DNA from: Deltaproteobacteria bacterium
GTDB lineage: Bacteria; Bdellovibrionota; UBA1018
Assembly: GCA_013286765.1 (NCBI GenBank)
Contig: JABDFB010000026.1
Location: forward strand, 1-22,492
Direction of reading: 5' to 3'
DNA length: 22,492 bases
This document shows positions 1 to 6,542 of the stretch, piece after piece. A program made the translations under genes and the position numbers. Numbering within the stretch: position 1 is the stretch's first letter; every line of letters begins with the position of its first letter. The notes under the pieces were generated by a model, which saw only the letters and a list, made by a program, of their open reading frames with translations, ran no database searches and was not told the DNA's origin.

Positions 1-191
1 ACTGTTTCTGTCGTAAGCCGAATCTTGGCCTCGTGCGAGACTTTGAATTTGATGGTACGCGATCCTACGTGATTGGAGATCGTCTAACCGATTTAACTTT
101 GGCTGAAAACATGGGAATGCGTTTTCGTATTGTGTTTTTAGGACGAATGGTTTCGAGAACGGCTCGGATTGTAGGAGTACTGAGTGGGTAG
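1..191 (+). pseudogene. hisB: HisB N-terminal (histidinol-phosphate phosphatase) fragment, inverted relative to the his operon
   Basis: The plus-strand frame with codons beginning at base 3 reads C-F-C-R-K-P near its start, and about 18 residues later [10 protein letters not shown], followed by L-A-E-N-M-G-M. These match the zinc-binding Cys loop and the HAD motif of the HisB phosphatase domain, which in E. coli HisB has C-x-C-R-K-P and V-I-G-D-R-A-T-D-I-Q-L-A-E-N-M-G at similar spacing. Recognisable HisB ends near base 122. The frame then continues through the antisense of hisC to a TAG at 189-191, so the last part is not HisB. The fragment also enters from outside the window. In a his operon read on the minus strand hisB would be expected downstream of hisC and in the same direction, so its opposite orientation marks a rearrangement or an assembly/amplification chimera. 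The homology is clear; the cause of the inversion is inference. Confidence 0.75.
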
Positions 192-1003
192 GGTGGGCGA
201 ATTTTTTGCAGAAGTTGAATCACAGATTCGTTCGCGATGGCGACACCACAGCGCGCTCCGGCAAGCGCCCAGGCTTTTGAAAGAGTGCGGAGAATAACCA
301 AATTGGGATACTCCTCCAATTCGTTGATCATACTTCCGTCAGAATCGAATTCGACATACGCTTCGTCTAAAATTACAAGACAGCGGCCAAAGGTTGCTTT
401 GCAAATGCGCTTGAGACTATTCCGATCGAAGGAAGTACCGGTGGGATTATTTGGATTACAGATAAAAACGAGTTTTATATCCGCATCGGCTTTCACGGCG
501 GTCTCTACGATGGCAGCTTCGTCTAGCTTAACTTCGAAACCTCGGCCCGAGGGACTGGGTTGAAACAGAAGTGGAACGTGGATTACCCGGGCACCCTGAA
601 TTTTGGCACTTACTTCATACATTCCGTAAGTAGGTGGACAGATCAGGACTTCATCTTTTCCAGATTCGCAAAAAGCACGGACTAAAAGATCGATAGCTTC
701 GTCCGATCCGCGGCAGATGAGAAGTTGAGAAGGTGATACGGAATAGAGTTCTGAAAAACGTTCACTCAGAGCTCTGGGTTGTGGTTCTGGATAGCGATTA
801 AGAGGCTTCGAAAAACTAGGAGGTATTCCATTAGTAGTTTCGTTATTGGAATTCTTGCCACTAGTAGTCTCGTCGCTAGAAGCCTCGCTGGGCGATTCAT
901 TGGCATCAAGGAATATTCTTCCGTGAGTTATTAGGCTCCGTGCCGAGACATACGGTTTAAGTTTGAGAATTTCGGGTCTAGCCAGAGAAAGAAGCTCTTT
1001 CAT
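65..1003 (-). CDS. hisC: Histidinol-phosphate aminotransferase, 3'-truncated
   Basis: This is a PLP-dependent fold-type I aminotransferase that converts imidazole acetol phosphate and glutamate to L-histidinol phosphate in the cytoplasm. The match to HisC runs from the N-terminal L-K-P-Y region through L-D-A-N-E-S-P, the C-P-P-T-Y-G-M-Y segment, [15 protein letters not shown] and the PLP-lysine motif R-T-L-S-K-A to P-P-Y-P-L-S-T-P. After about residue 295 (E-T-I-R-P-K-N-T-I) similarity stops. The last 15-20 residues are antisense of the HisB fragment, and roughly 60-70 residues of the C-terminal domain, including the usual late R-I-T-V-G-T phosphate-binding segment, are missing. As written the product would probably be inactive. 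The start ATG overlaps the hisD stop in an ATGA, supporting co-transcription and coupling. An insert of about 20 residues near position 45 contains a 10-residue tandem repeat. Confidence 0.9.
   Translation of the reverse strand: MKELLSLARPEILKLKPYVSARSLITHGRIFLDANESPSEASSDETTSGKNSNNETTNGIPPSFSKPLNRYPEPQPRALSERFSELYSVSPSQLLICRGSDEAIDLLVRAFCESGKDEVLICPPTYGMYEVSAKIQGARVIHVPLLFQPSPSGRGFEVKLDEAAIVETAVKADADIKLVFICNPNNPTGTSFDRNSLKRICKATFGRCLVILDEAYVEFDSDGSMINELEEYPNLVILRTLSKAWALAGARCGVAIANESVIQLLQKIRPPYPLSTPTIRAVLETIRPKNTIRKRIPMFSAKVKSVRRSPIT
828..887 (-). repeat. Two imperfect 30-bp tandem units inside hisC
   Basis: Bases 828-857 and 858-887 align at a period of 30 with a shared core (C-C-A-[TC]-T-A-G-T-A-G-T-[TC]-T-C-G). 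They encode two 10-residue units, [10 protein letters not shown] and [10 protein letters not shown]. The units lie between the N-terminal substrate loop (D-A-N-E-S-P) and the R-Y-P motif, where E. coli HisC is shorter, so they look like a surface-loop expansion that keeps the reading frame. Confidence 0.6.
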
Positions 1004-2493
1004 GGTCGGTTTTCCCTAATGAGCGTTTTCAGCACTCTTGTGGAATCCATCGTAAACTCGAAGGAGTCTTGAGATTTCTGGGATCCCGAGGATTCCGGGG
1101 ACAGAGCACCCTCGCTTAAAACGAGCTGGTCAAAAGTAGGTTCGTCTGTTTCGACACCTTTTTGTGCAGCAAGACGAATTTGTACGGCATTTCCGTGTGC
1201 AATCAGCTTTTCATATTCTGCTAGTGCTACCACAGTAGGGCCGATTTCAAGTAAACCCTCCATCGTGGCTTCTTGAAAGCTAATGGATTTCATAAAACTC
1301 TCTGTGCCGAGTCCACTCATTGCTTTGGCAAATCCGCAGGTAGGTAGAACGTGGTTTGTCCCGCTTGCATAGTCTCCGAGCGATTCGGGCGTCCATGGGC
1401 CGAGAAATACGGATCCTGCGTTCCGAATTAAATGAGTATATTGAGCGGGATTTGTGGCCTGGACGATGAGGTGTTCGGGTGCATAGTCGTTAGAGATTTG
1501 AAAAGCGTCGGTCAAGGAAGAGACTTGAATTAACAGACTGTGAGCAAGGGATTCCAAAGCGATTTCTCTGCGTGGTAAAAAATCGACTTGTCTCTTTAAT
1601 TCCAGTAGAACTTTTTCAATCAGAGGTTCACAGTCAGTTACGAATATTACTTGAGAGTCAATGCCGTGTTCCGCCTGAGAGAGCAGATCTGCAGCAATAA
1701 AGGCAGGATTGGCATCTTTGTCGGCGATTACCATAACCTCCGAGGGGCCAGCCGGCAGGTCACATACGGCGCCGTCTGATTCTATCGAGACTTGAAGTTT
1801 CGCTTCAGTAACCCAAGAATTGCCAGGACCAAAAATCTTATCGACTTTAGGTATAGTCTGTGTGCCATAGGCCAATGCAGCGATGGCTTGTGCTCCACCT
1901 GCTTTGTAGATTTGTGTAATACCGAGTAAGTCAGCTGTGACTAAAATGGCCTCATCGACAGAGTGATCCTTACGAGGGGGAGTTACGAGTATTCTGGTCT
2001 GACAACCTGCGAGCAGAGCGGGTACGCCCAACATCATTACGGTCGACGGAAGTGAGGCAGTTCCGCCAGGAATATAAAAGCCGACAGTGGAAATGGGCAG
2101 ATACCGGCGTTCACATCGAATGCCTGAGGCCGTCTGCACCACGATCGGTTTAGGAATTTGTGCCTGATGGAAAGTGGTAATTCGGTTAATCGCGTCTTTA
2201 ATTGCAGCTAGTACGGATGGATCCAGTTTTTCATAAGCCTTTTGAATTTCATGAGGTGCGACCTGAATAGATGAGAGTAGGACACCATCATATTCGTAAG
2301 TGAGAGCTTGCAAAGCTCTGTCTTTCTTTGTTTTTACGTCTTCCAGAATCAATGACACTTTTTTTCTGACTTCAGAGTCTCGCAACTGACTCGGACGACG
2401 CAGGGTGTTTCTTCTTTGAATCCGATTTAAGCTATCCCACCAGATTTTTTGAATATTTATTGGGGACGGTCTTGAACTAGTTAGACTACTCAT
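1000..2493 (-). CDS. hisD: Histidinol dehydrogenase with an extra C-terminal tail
   Basis: HisD catalyses the last two steps of histidine synthesis, the NAD- and zinc-dependent oxidation of L-histidinol to histidine. Family landmarks are in order: G-F-Y-I-P-G-G near 138-144, F-G-P-G-N-S-W-V near 221-228, A-G-P-S-E-V-M-V near 248-255, and S-Q-A-E-H-G with zinc ligands Gln273 and His276. These are followed by the general acid/base pair Glu340-His341 in A-P-E-H-L, Asp374 in G-D-Y-A-S-G, and His433 in I-A-H-G-N-A. At 497 residues it is longer than the usual 430 or so. The extra length is mainly a roughly 55-residue tail after the normal end near residue 442, rich in Ser, Glu and Gln and unlike the enzyme core. 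The start ATG overlaps the hisG stop by 4 bp and has an AAGGTGG ribosome site. Its own stop overlaps the hisC start. Confidence 0.95.
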   Translation of the reverse strand: MSSLTSSRPSPINIQKIWWDSLNRIQRRNTLRRPSQLRDSEVRKKVSLILEDVKTKKDRALQALTYEYDGVLLSSIQVAPHEIQKAYEKLDPSVLAAIKDAINRITTFHQAQIPKPIVVQTASGIRCERRYLPISTVGFYIPGGTASLPSTVMMLGVPALLAGCQTRILVTPPRKDHSVDEAILVTADLLGITQIYKAGGAQAIAALAYGTQTIPKVDKIFGPGNSWVTEAKLQVSIESDGAVCDLPAGPSEVMVIADKDANPAFIAADLLSQAEHGIDSQVIFVTDCEPLIEKVLLELKRQVDFLPRREIALESLAHSLLIQVSSLTDAFQISNDYAPEHLIVQATNPAQYTHLIRNAGSVFLGPWTPESLGDYASGTNHVLPTCGFAKAMSGLGTESFMKSISFQEATMEGLLEIGPTVVALAEYEKLIAHGNAVQIRLAAQKGVETDEPTFDQLVLSEGALSPESSGSQKSQDSFEFTMDSTRVLKTLIRENRP

Positions 2494-3377
2494 GGAACCA
2501 CCTTTTCGATAGGTAAGACAAGAATGGAACTCGCTCCAGCTGCCTTCAGGGTTTCGATTGTTTCCCAGAACAAGGGCTCTTTCGCCACGGCATGAATGGC
2601 TATGCGATCACTACTTAATCCGAGCGGCATAATGGAAGGTTCCTCCATTCCAGGAAGAATTCGCTGAATGTCAGGTAGCGCACTCTTTGGGGCATTCATC
2701 ATAATGTATTTTGATTCAGAGGCGCGAATTACCGAATTTACTCTTCGAACTAGGCGATCGATATCTTGTCTGTGATTTTCAGAAATAGCTTTGTTTGTCC
2801 GAATTATCACTGCTTCGCTTTCAAGTAAGGTGACTACTTCTTTAAGTCTATTTGTCTTTAACGAAGCACCTGTTGAAACAATATCGCAGATTGCATCTGC
2901 AATATTGAGGCTAGGTGCAATTTCAACGGAACCGCTTAATTCGACCAGTTGGGCCCGAATCCCCCTACTGGAAAGAAAACGTTTTAGACTAGTAGGGTAG
3001 GAGGTGGCAATGCGAAGTCCATTCAATTGCGAGAGATCGGAGAATGCGTGCTTTTCTGGAAGTGCAATGCAAAGCCGACAATTTCCGAAACCTAATCGTA
3101 CCAGAGTTTCAATAGCCGGACTTTTTCTGTCAATCGATGCTTCTTCAATAACATTTTGGCCGACAATTCCAAGCTGACAAACACCGTCGGCAACATATTC
3201 CGGAATATCGTCGTCACGAACCAACATGAGATCGATAGGAAATTCTCTACAACAGGTAATCAGACGATTTTCACGGAGATCAAAATCTAGTCCGCACTTT
3301 GCAAGAAGGGAAAGAGATTTTTCAGCTAGGCGTCCGGATTTTTGAATCGCTATTTTGATTCTATTACTAAATTCCAT
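2490..3377 (-). CDS. hisG: ATP phosphoribosyltransferase, long form
   Basis: HisG condenses ATP with PRPP, the committed first step of histidine synthesis. The N-terminus (K-I-A-I-Q-K-S-G-R-L), the segment V-R-D-D-D-I-P-E-Y-V-A-D-G-V, and the PRPP-binding stretch D-I-V-S-T-G-A-S-L-K-T-N near residues 164-175 all match the long, homohexameric HisG. At 295 residues, ending G-A-S-S-I-L-V-L-P-I-E-K, it keeps the C-terminal ACT-like regulatory domain. It should therefore be self-sufficient and feedback-inhibited by histidine, and needs no HisZ partner. AAAGGGA lies just before the ATG. The gene begins 9 bp after yerC ends and overlaps hisD by 4 bp, so it sits within one operon. Confidence 0.96.
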   Translation of the reverse strand: MEFSNRIKIAIQKSGRLAEKSLSLLAKCGLDFDLRENRLITCCREFPIDLMLVRDDDIPEYVADGVCQLGIVGQNVIEEASIDRKSPAIETLVRLGFGNCRLCIALPEKHAFSDLSQLNGLRIATSYPTSLKRFLSSRGIRAQLVELSGSVEIAPSLNIADAICDIVSTGASLKTNRLKEVVTLLESEAVIIRTNKAISENHRQDIDRLVRRVNSVIRASESKYIMMNAPKSALPDIQRILPGMEEPSIMPLGLSSDRIAIHAVAKEPLFWETIETLKAAGASSILVLPIEKVVP

Positions 3378-3386
3378 ATTATCCCT

Positions 3387-3680
3387 TTAGCCCTTCCTTC
3401 GAGCTCTCTGCGATCGATCCAAAAGCAAGCGGTACCCCGCACCGTACTCTAGGCTGCGCGCAACACGAGTTACGGTTGCTGTGCTTACGCCCGTTTTTTC
3501 ATAAATCTGGCGATAGGCCATACCCTCATCTAAAAGCTGAGCCACGCGCCAGCGATCCGTCATGGCGGTCATTTCAGCTGGAGTGCAGAGATCAGCAAAA
3601 AATTTATGACATTCCTCGATACTCTCCAGCTTCAACAGGGCTTCAAAAAGAGCTTTTTCTTTTGGATCCAATTTAGTCAT
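3387..3680 (-). CDS. yerC: YerC/YecD family TrpR-like transcriptional regulator, first gene of the his operon
   Basis: This 97-residue protein matches the YerC/YecD branch of the Trp-repressor superfamily. It has the C-x(3)-F-x-D-L-C-T-P-A-E-M-x-x-M-x-D-R-W core near residues 24-45, then a helix-turn-helix with Y-R-Q-I-Y-E-K-T-G-V-S-T-A-T-V-T-R-V near 57-74, and the trailing L-E-Y-G-x-G-Y. TrpR-fold proteins of this group linked to his genes have been proposed as histidine-responsive repressors in Firmicutes (HisR). The same job is inferred here because the gene leads hisG-hisD-hisC with only 9 bp to hisG. A palindrome sits between its promoter and its start, suggesting autoregulation. An AAAAGG ribosome site precedes the ATG. 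The effector cannot be read from sequence. Confidence 0.88.
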   Translation of the reverse strand: MTKLDPKEKALFEALLKLESIEECHKFFADLCTPAEMTAMTDRWRVAQLLDEGMAYRQIYEKTGVSTATVTRVARSLEYGAGYRLLLDRSQRARRKG

Positions 3681-3743
3681 CTTCTATCCTTTTTAGTTCC
3701 TTACTTCGGTTTAGTCCGTCGCCCCGACTTCTAGTTGTGCTAA

Positions 3744-3763
3744 TGTGATAGTATGTTATCACA
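3744..3763. promoter_or_regulatory. Palindromic candidate operator of the yerC-his operon
   Basis: Perfect 7-bp half-sites TGTGATA and TATCACA are separated by 6 bp. The palindrome lies at about +7 to +26 relative to the start predicted from the adjacent promoter, where a bound repressor would block initiation or clearance. The half-site recalls CRP (TGTGA/TCACA), but the 10-bp gap between those pentamers does not fit CRP. The encoded TrpR-like protein is the simplest candidate ligand (inference). Confidence 0.6.
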
Positions 3764-3775
3764 GTGACTCACGGC

Positions 3776-3804
3776 ATATTACACTAAGGCTTTGGGACTG
3801 TCAA
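3776..3804 (-). promoter_or_regulatory. Sigma-70-like promoter of the yerC-hisGDC operon
   Basis: On the minus strand a perfect -35 TTGACA (3799-3804) is followed by a 17-bp spacer and a -10 TAATAT (3776-3781). The predicted start is near 3769, giving an untranslated leader of about 88 nt before yerC. It lies in the 212-bp gap between menH and yerC, so the his operon is not simply read through from menH. Confidence 0.75.
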
Positions 3805-3892
3805 TCCCCGCGGTTTCTAAAATGTCTTTTGGCGAGATACTGCTCTCGATACTTTGCCTGTAAAAAAATTCTATTTTGTAGGTGTAAGCTTG

Positions 3893-4678
3893 CTATGGGA
3901 TCTGTCCTGTTAAAAACTTCGAGACTGCTTTTTTAAACTTAACCGGCTGATCCCAGGGAGCTCTATGACCTGCATTGGGAAGAATAACTAAAGAAATACC
4001 TGAGTTTAAAGAGCAGACTTCAGTAGCTAGATCCAAAAATTTACGATCGTTTTCGCCCACTATCCACAAGACAGGAATTTTTAACGATTGTATATCGCAT
4101 CGAAAATCCTTCTGCCTCCCCAAGGACAGGGATCGTAAGGAAGAGGCGAGGCGTTGTCTTGAAAAATCTTTTTCCAGTCTATCGGTATTGGGATCAGCCG
4201 TGTTTTTTAGCACGGGTTGCGAATTCCATTTCGATAGAAGACTGTTCCACTCAGAGGTTTCAAAAAGAGTGGCCCATTTTTCGTCCGACTGGATTCTCAG
4301 TTCCCGCTCTTTAGTACTTGTTAAACCTGGATGAGCAGATACGATGATAGCCCCCGACCAAATTTCGGGCTTTTGAGCTAGGGTAGCCAGAGCTATTCTA
4401 CCACCCAGGGAATAGCCAAGAATCACATTACGCGTGTGGTTAGGATTCTTGCTAGTGCTAGAAGTTTGCTGTGCGAGTGCATTAAGCCAATTCGACAGTG
4501 AATAAAAATCAGAAAGGGGCGGTGTCGTCTCACTTGCGTGCCCACCCGCTTGATGCGTCGAGTCTGGGGAAAATAAGTCCTGTTTCCACGCATTTATATT
4601 TTCAGGCAAAACGGTATTCCAATCGGAACCTAATCCTAAAAAACCATGTAAACAAATAATGTGTCTATTTTGTTTCAT
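3893..4678 (-). CDS. menH: MenH-type alpha/beta hydrolase (SHCHC synthase)
   Basis: An alpha/beta hydrolase of 261 residues. It probably eliminates pyruvate from SEPHCHC to give 2-succinyl-6-hydroxy-2,4-cyclohexadiene-1-carboxylate in classical menaquinone synthesis. Visible features are the oxyanion-hole start H-G-F-L-G near residue 11, the nucleophile elbow G-Y-S-L-G-G with Ser90, Asp211 in V-G-E-N-D, and His238 in N-A-G-H-R. These sit close to the E. coli MenH triad (86, 210, 232). More specific than the fold is the cap segment A-H-P-G-L-T-S-T-K-E-R-E-L-R, S-D-E-K-W and the W-N-S-Q-P-V stretch, a MenH hallmark. Other men genes are absent from the window, so the pathway is inferred from the family. 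A GGAGC ribosome site precedes the ATG. It is divergent from the efflux operon. Confidence 0.82.
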   Translation of the reverse strand: MKQNRHIICLHGFLGLGSDWNTVLPENINAWKQDLFSPDSTHQAGGHASETTPPLSDFYSLSNWLNALAQQTSSTSKNPNHTRNVILGYSLGGRIALATLAQKPEIWSGAIIVSAHPGLTSTKERELRIQSDEKWATLFETSEWNSLLSKWNSQPVLKNTADPNTDRLEKDFSRQRLASSLRSLSLGRQKDFRCDIQSLKIPVLWIVGENDRKFLDLATEVCSLNSGISLVILPNAGHRAPWDQPVKFKKAVSKFLTGQIP

Positions 4679-4692
4679 ACGGTGCTCCGTGT

Positions 4693-4722
4693 TATAAAGA
4701 AAATAAGTTTAATGAGTTTCAA
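4693..4722 (-). promoter_or_regulatory. Possible menH promoter
   Basis: On the minus strand TTGAAA (4717-4722) and TTTATA (4693-4698) are separated by 18 bp. The predicted start lies a few bases before the menH ribosome site. The match is fair but the region is AT-rich, so chance is possible. Confidence 0.35.
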
Positions 4723-4782
4723 ATTTATCTTCCTATTCCGACAAGACATATAAGGTGCGGCCGGTGGGTCCGCTCGAGGTTT

Positions 4783-6057
4783 ATGAAAAAGGACTGTAAT
4801 CAATATCTAAGTCTTTTTGCAAGTATCCTCAAGAGTCTAGGGATTCTTGTGGGTTTAACGAGTCCAGTAATAGCGGTAGCTCAAGAGCTCGACTGCGCCA
4901 ATATCCATGAGTTTAAACAGGTTCTGGACTGTGCGCTCTCGAATCACCCTCTGATCGTCAGTGCCAATTACGAAGTAGATCGGGGTCGTCAATTAGAAGG
5001 CATCGCCAAACAACGCCCAAATCCAACTTTTAATACCAGAGCACTGGTCGGTGTGACAAGTCCAGGATTCTTCGAGGAATTTAACTTTGATCATACATTA
5101 GAGCTAGGTGGAAAAAGGGGAGCTCGCATACAAGAGTCTGTCGCACGACAAGACCTGATTCGTGCGGATGGGTTAGGCGCTAAAGAAAAAGTTTATATTG
5201 GTACTATCCTCGATCTCTATCGACTCCGTCAAATCGAAGAGGAAATGACGGTGCTCAACCGTACCCTGAATGAATTCGAAGTAAGTAAAAAGCGATTTCG
5301 GGCTCGATTTAGACTGGCAGCGGAACAGCAGGCTACCCTCAGAATCATGGAAATAGCATCAAACGAATATGAACTGCGACGGCGACCTCTCGAGGTGGAA
5401 GCGCAAAGGCTAGTGGATGAACTCACTATTGCAATCGGTGCCGCATTTATTCCAAAGGACGAAATTCTACCTAAGAAAAAGGACTCTTGGCCTCAACTGG
5501 GCTCTGATTTAGAAGCACATCCTTTACAGGGTTCCAGGATTCAAACGGCCCAAGGCGGAAAAGCATTGGCAAATGCTGTCTTGAGTGTTGAACAGGGTAA
5601 TGCTTGGCCGAACGTGAAACTTGGACCGTCGGTAGAAGTGCAGAACCAATTTCAGCAACAGTTCCATGCAGCGGGCATAAACCTGACTTTCGAATTACCC
5701 GTCTATCAAAGAAATCAAGCTGGAATTGCGCGCGCAGAAGTAGAAGTTCAGAAGTCGGAATTTGTTTACGATGCTACTCAAAGAGAGCTTGCACATCAAA
5801 GAAAACTGTTTTTGATGTCCTATAAAAAAGCGGTGGACCAACTAAAAAATGCGATTACCGACGAGAGTCTCAAGCAAAAACATACTCAAGTTAAAACGCT
5901 CTTTGAACGCGGCTTGATTTCGGGAGAAATGATTATTGAGCTTTATCGCAACGAAGTAGAGTTTTTGCGGATGCGCAACTTGGCTGAAATCGACGCTTTA
6001 GATCTACTCTTGCTTTTGTATGCGCTGGATGGCCGGCTATTTGAGGAGAAACTGTGA
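4783..6057 (+). CDS. TolC-family outer-membrane efflux channel (CzcC/CusC-like)
   Basis: This 424-residue outer-membrane factor should form the trimeric exit duct of the RND pump encoded downstream. The first 33 or so residues are a signal peptide ending V-I-A-V-A-Q. Two OEP-type repeats follow, visible as long amphipathic coiled-coil stretches (about 60-220 and 240-415). Both contain typical elements: N-P-L-x(n)-A in the form N-H-P-L-I-V near 55, a conserved E-L-G-G-K-R-G near 105 (the L-E-x-G-x-K-R motif of CzcC/CusC proteins), and F-E-L-P-V-Y-Q-R-N-Q-A near 300. GAGG lies 4-5 nt before the ATG. A weak TATAAG at 4749-4754 could be its -10. It overlaps the next gene by 4 bp (ATGA), so the operon is translationally coupled. 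The name CzcC is by family; the metal is unknown. Confidence 0.88.
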   Translation: MKKDCNQYLSLFASILKSLGILVGLTSPVIAVAQELDCANIHEFKQVLDCALSNHPLIVSANYEVDRGRQLEGIAKQRPNPTFNTRALVGVTSPGFFEEFNFDHTLELGGKRGARIQESVARQDLIRADGLGAKEKVYIGTILDLYRLRQIEEEMTVLNRTLNEFEVSKKRFRARFRLAAEQQATLRIMEIASNEYELRRRPLEVEAQRLVDELTIAIGAAFIPKDEILPKKKDSWPQLGSDLEAHPLQGSRIQTAQGGKALANAVLSVEQGNAWPNVKLGPSVEVQNQFQQQFHAAGINLTFELPVYQRNQAGIARAEVEVQKSEFVYDATQRELAHQRKLFLMSYKKAVDQLKNAITDESLKQKHTQVKTLFERGLISGEMIIELYRNEVEFLRMRNLAEIDALDLLLLLYALDGRLFEEKL

Positions 6058-6542
6058 TGAAAGAGACAATCGTACTACTTTTAGGTCTCATCTTCTTAAG
6101 CCATTCGTGTTTGGCCGAACCGTCTAGAAAACTGGCTGCAAATTCAATAGAAGACGTAAAAACAACCGAAGGACAAGTTGAGGAAACATCTGAGGGATCG
6201 GAAGCATCGGCGGTTATGAAGATCTCGAAAGGTTTAGGATTCAAGCTGTCGCCGTTAGCAATTCAGACTTTGAATTTACGATTCGCACCGATCCATGAAG
6301 ATTCTGAAATTCACACGCTGTCCAGATCTGCACTTGTTTATTATGAAGACGATGTTGGAGTTTATCGTCGTCGATCTGGTTGGTTTAAATTAATTAAAGT
6401 TCACGTGTTGAGAGAAGCAGCGAATACGGTTGAAATACAAACTAAGGACATGAAAACCGGCGACGACGTTGTAGTCGTCGGTGCAGCGTTAGTACATGTA
6501 GCTGATATAGAAGCGACAGGACCGGGGAGCCATGTTCAATAA
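6054..6542 (+). CDS. Miniature RND periplasmic adaptor-like protein
   Basis: This 162-residue exported protein sits exactly where a membrane-fusion (adaptor) protein is normally encoded between a TolC and a CzcA gene. A signal peptide of about 21 residues (L-L-G-L-I-F-L-S-H-S-C-L-A) is followed by an acidic linker. Then come segments like the start and the end of CzcB-type adaptors: L-G-F-K-L-S-P-L-A-I-Q-T-L near 62-75, S-R-S-A-L-V-Y-Y-E-D-D-V-G-V-Y near 93-107, and T-G-D-D-V-V-V-V-G-A-A-L-V near 135-147. Usual adaptors are about 350-450 residues. The long alpha-hairpin and the paired lipoyl half-motifs are absent here, and nothing in the DNA shows a frameshift or stop. It overlaps the channel gene by 4 bp and the pump gene by 11 bp, so the short form appears to be the maintained one. 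Adaptor assignment is from context and C-terminal resemblance. Confidence 0.7.
   Translation: MMKETIVLLLGLIFLSHSCLAEPSRKLAANSIEDVKTTEGQVEETSEGSEASAVMKISKGLGFKLSPLAIQTLNLRFAPIHEDSEIHTLSRSALVYYEDDVGVYRRRSGWFKLIKVHVLREAANTVEIQTKDMKTGDDVVVVGAALVHVADIEATGPGSHVQ

Noticed and set aside
3744..3763. CRP-type site (TGTGA and TCACA present)
   Set aside because: The pentamers are 10 bp apart instead of the 6 bp required for CRP, so the palindrome is assigned to another regulator.
3861..3895. Intrinsic terminator after menH (run of seven T on the minus strand)
   Set aside because: No GC-rich hairpin precedes the T-run, so only a weak or factor-dependent end can be imagined.
3745..3936. 63-codon plus-strand open frame over the his promoter
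   Set aside because: It overlaps a good minus-strand promoter and operator, begins inside the palindrome and has no ribosome site.
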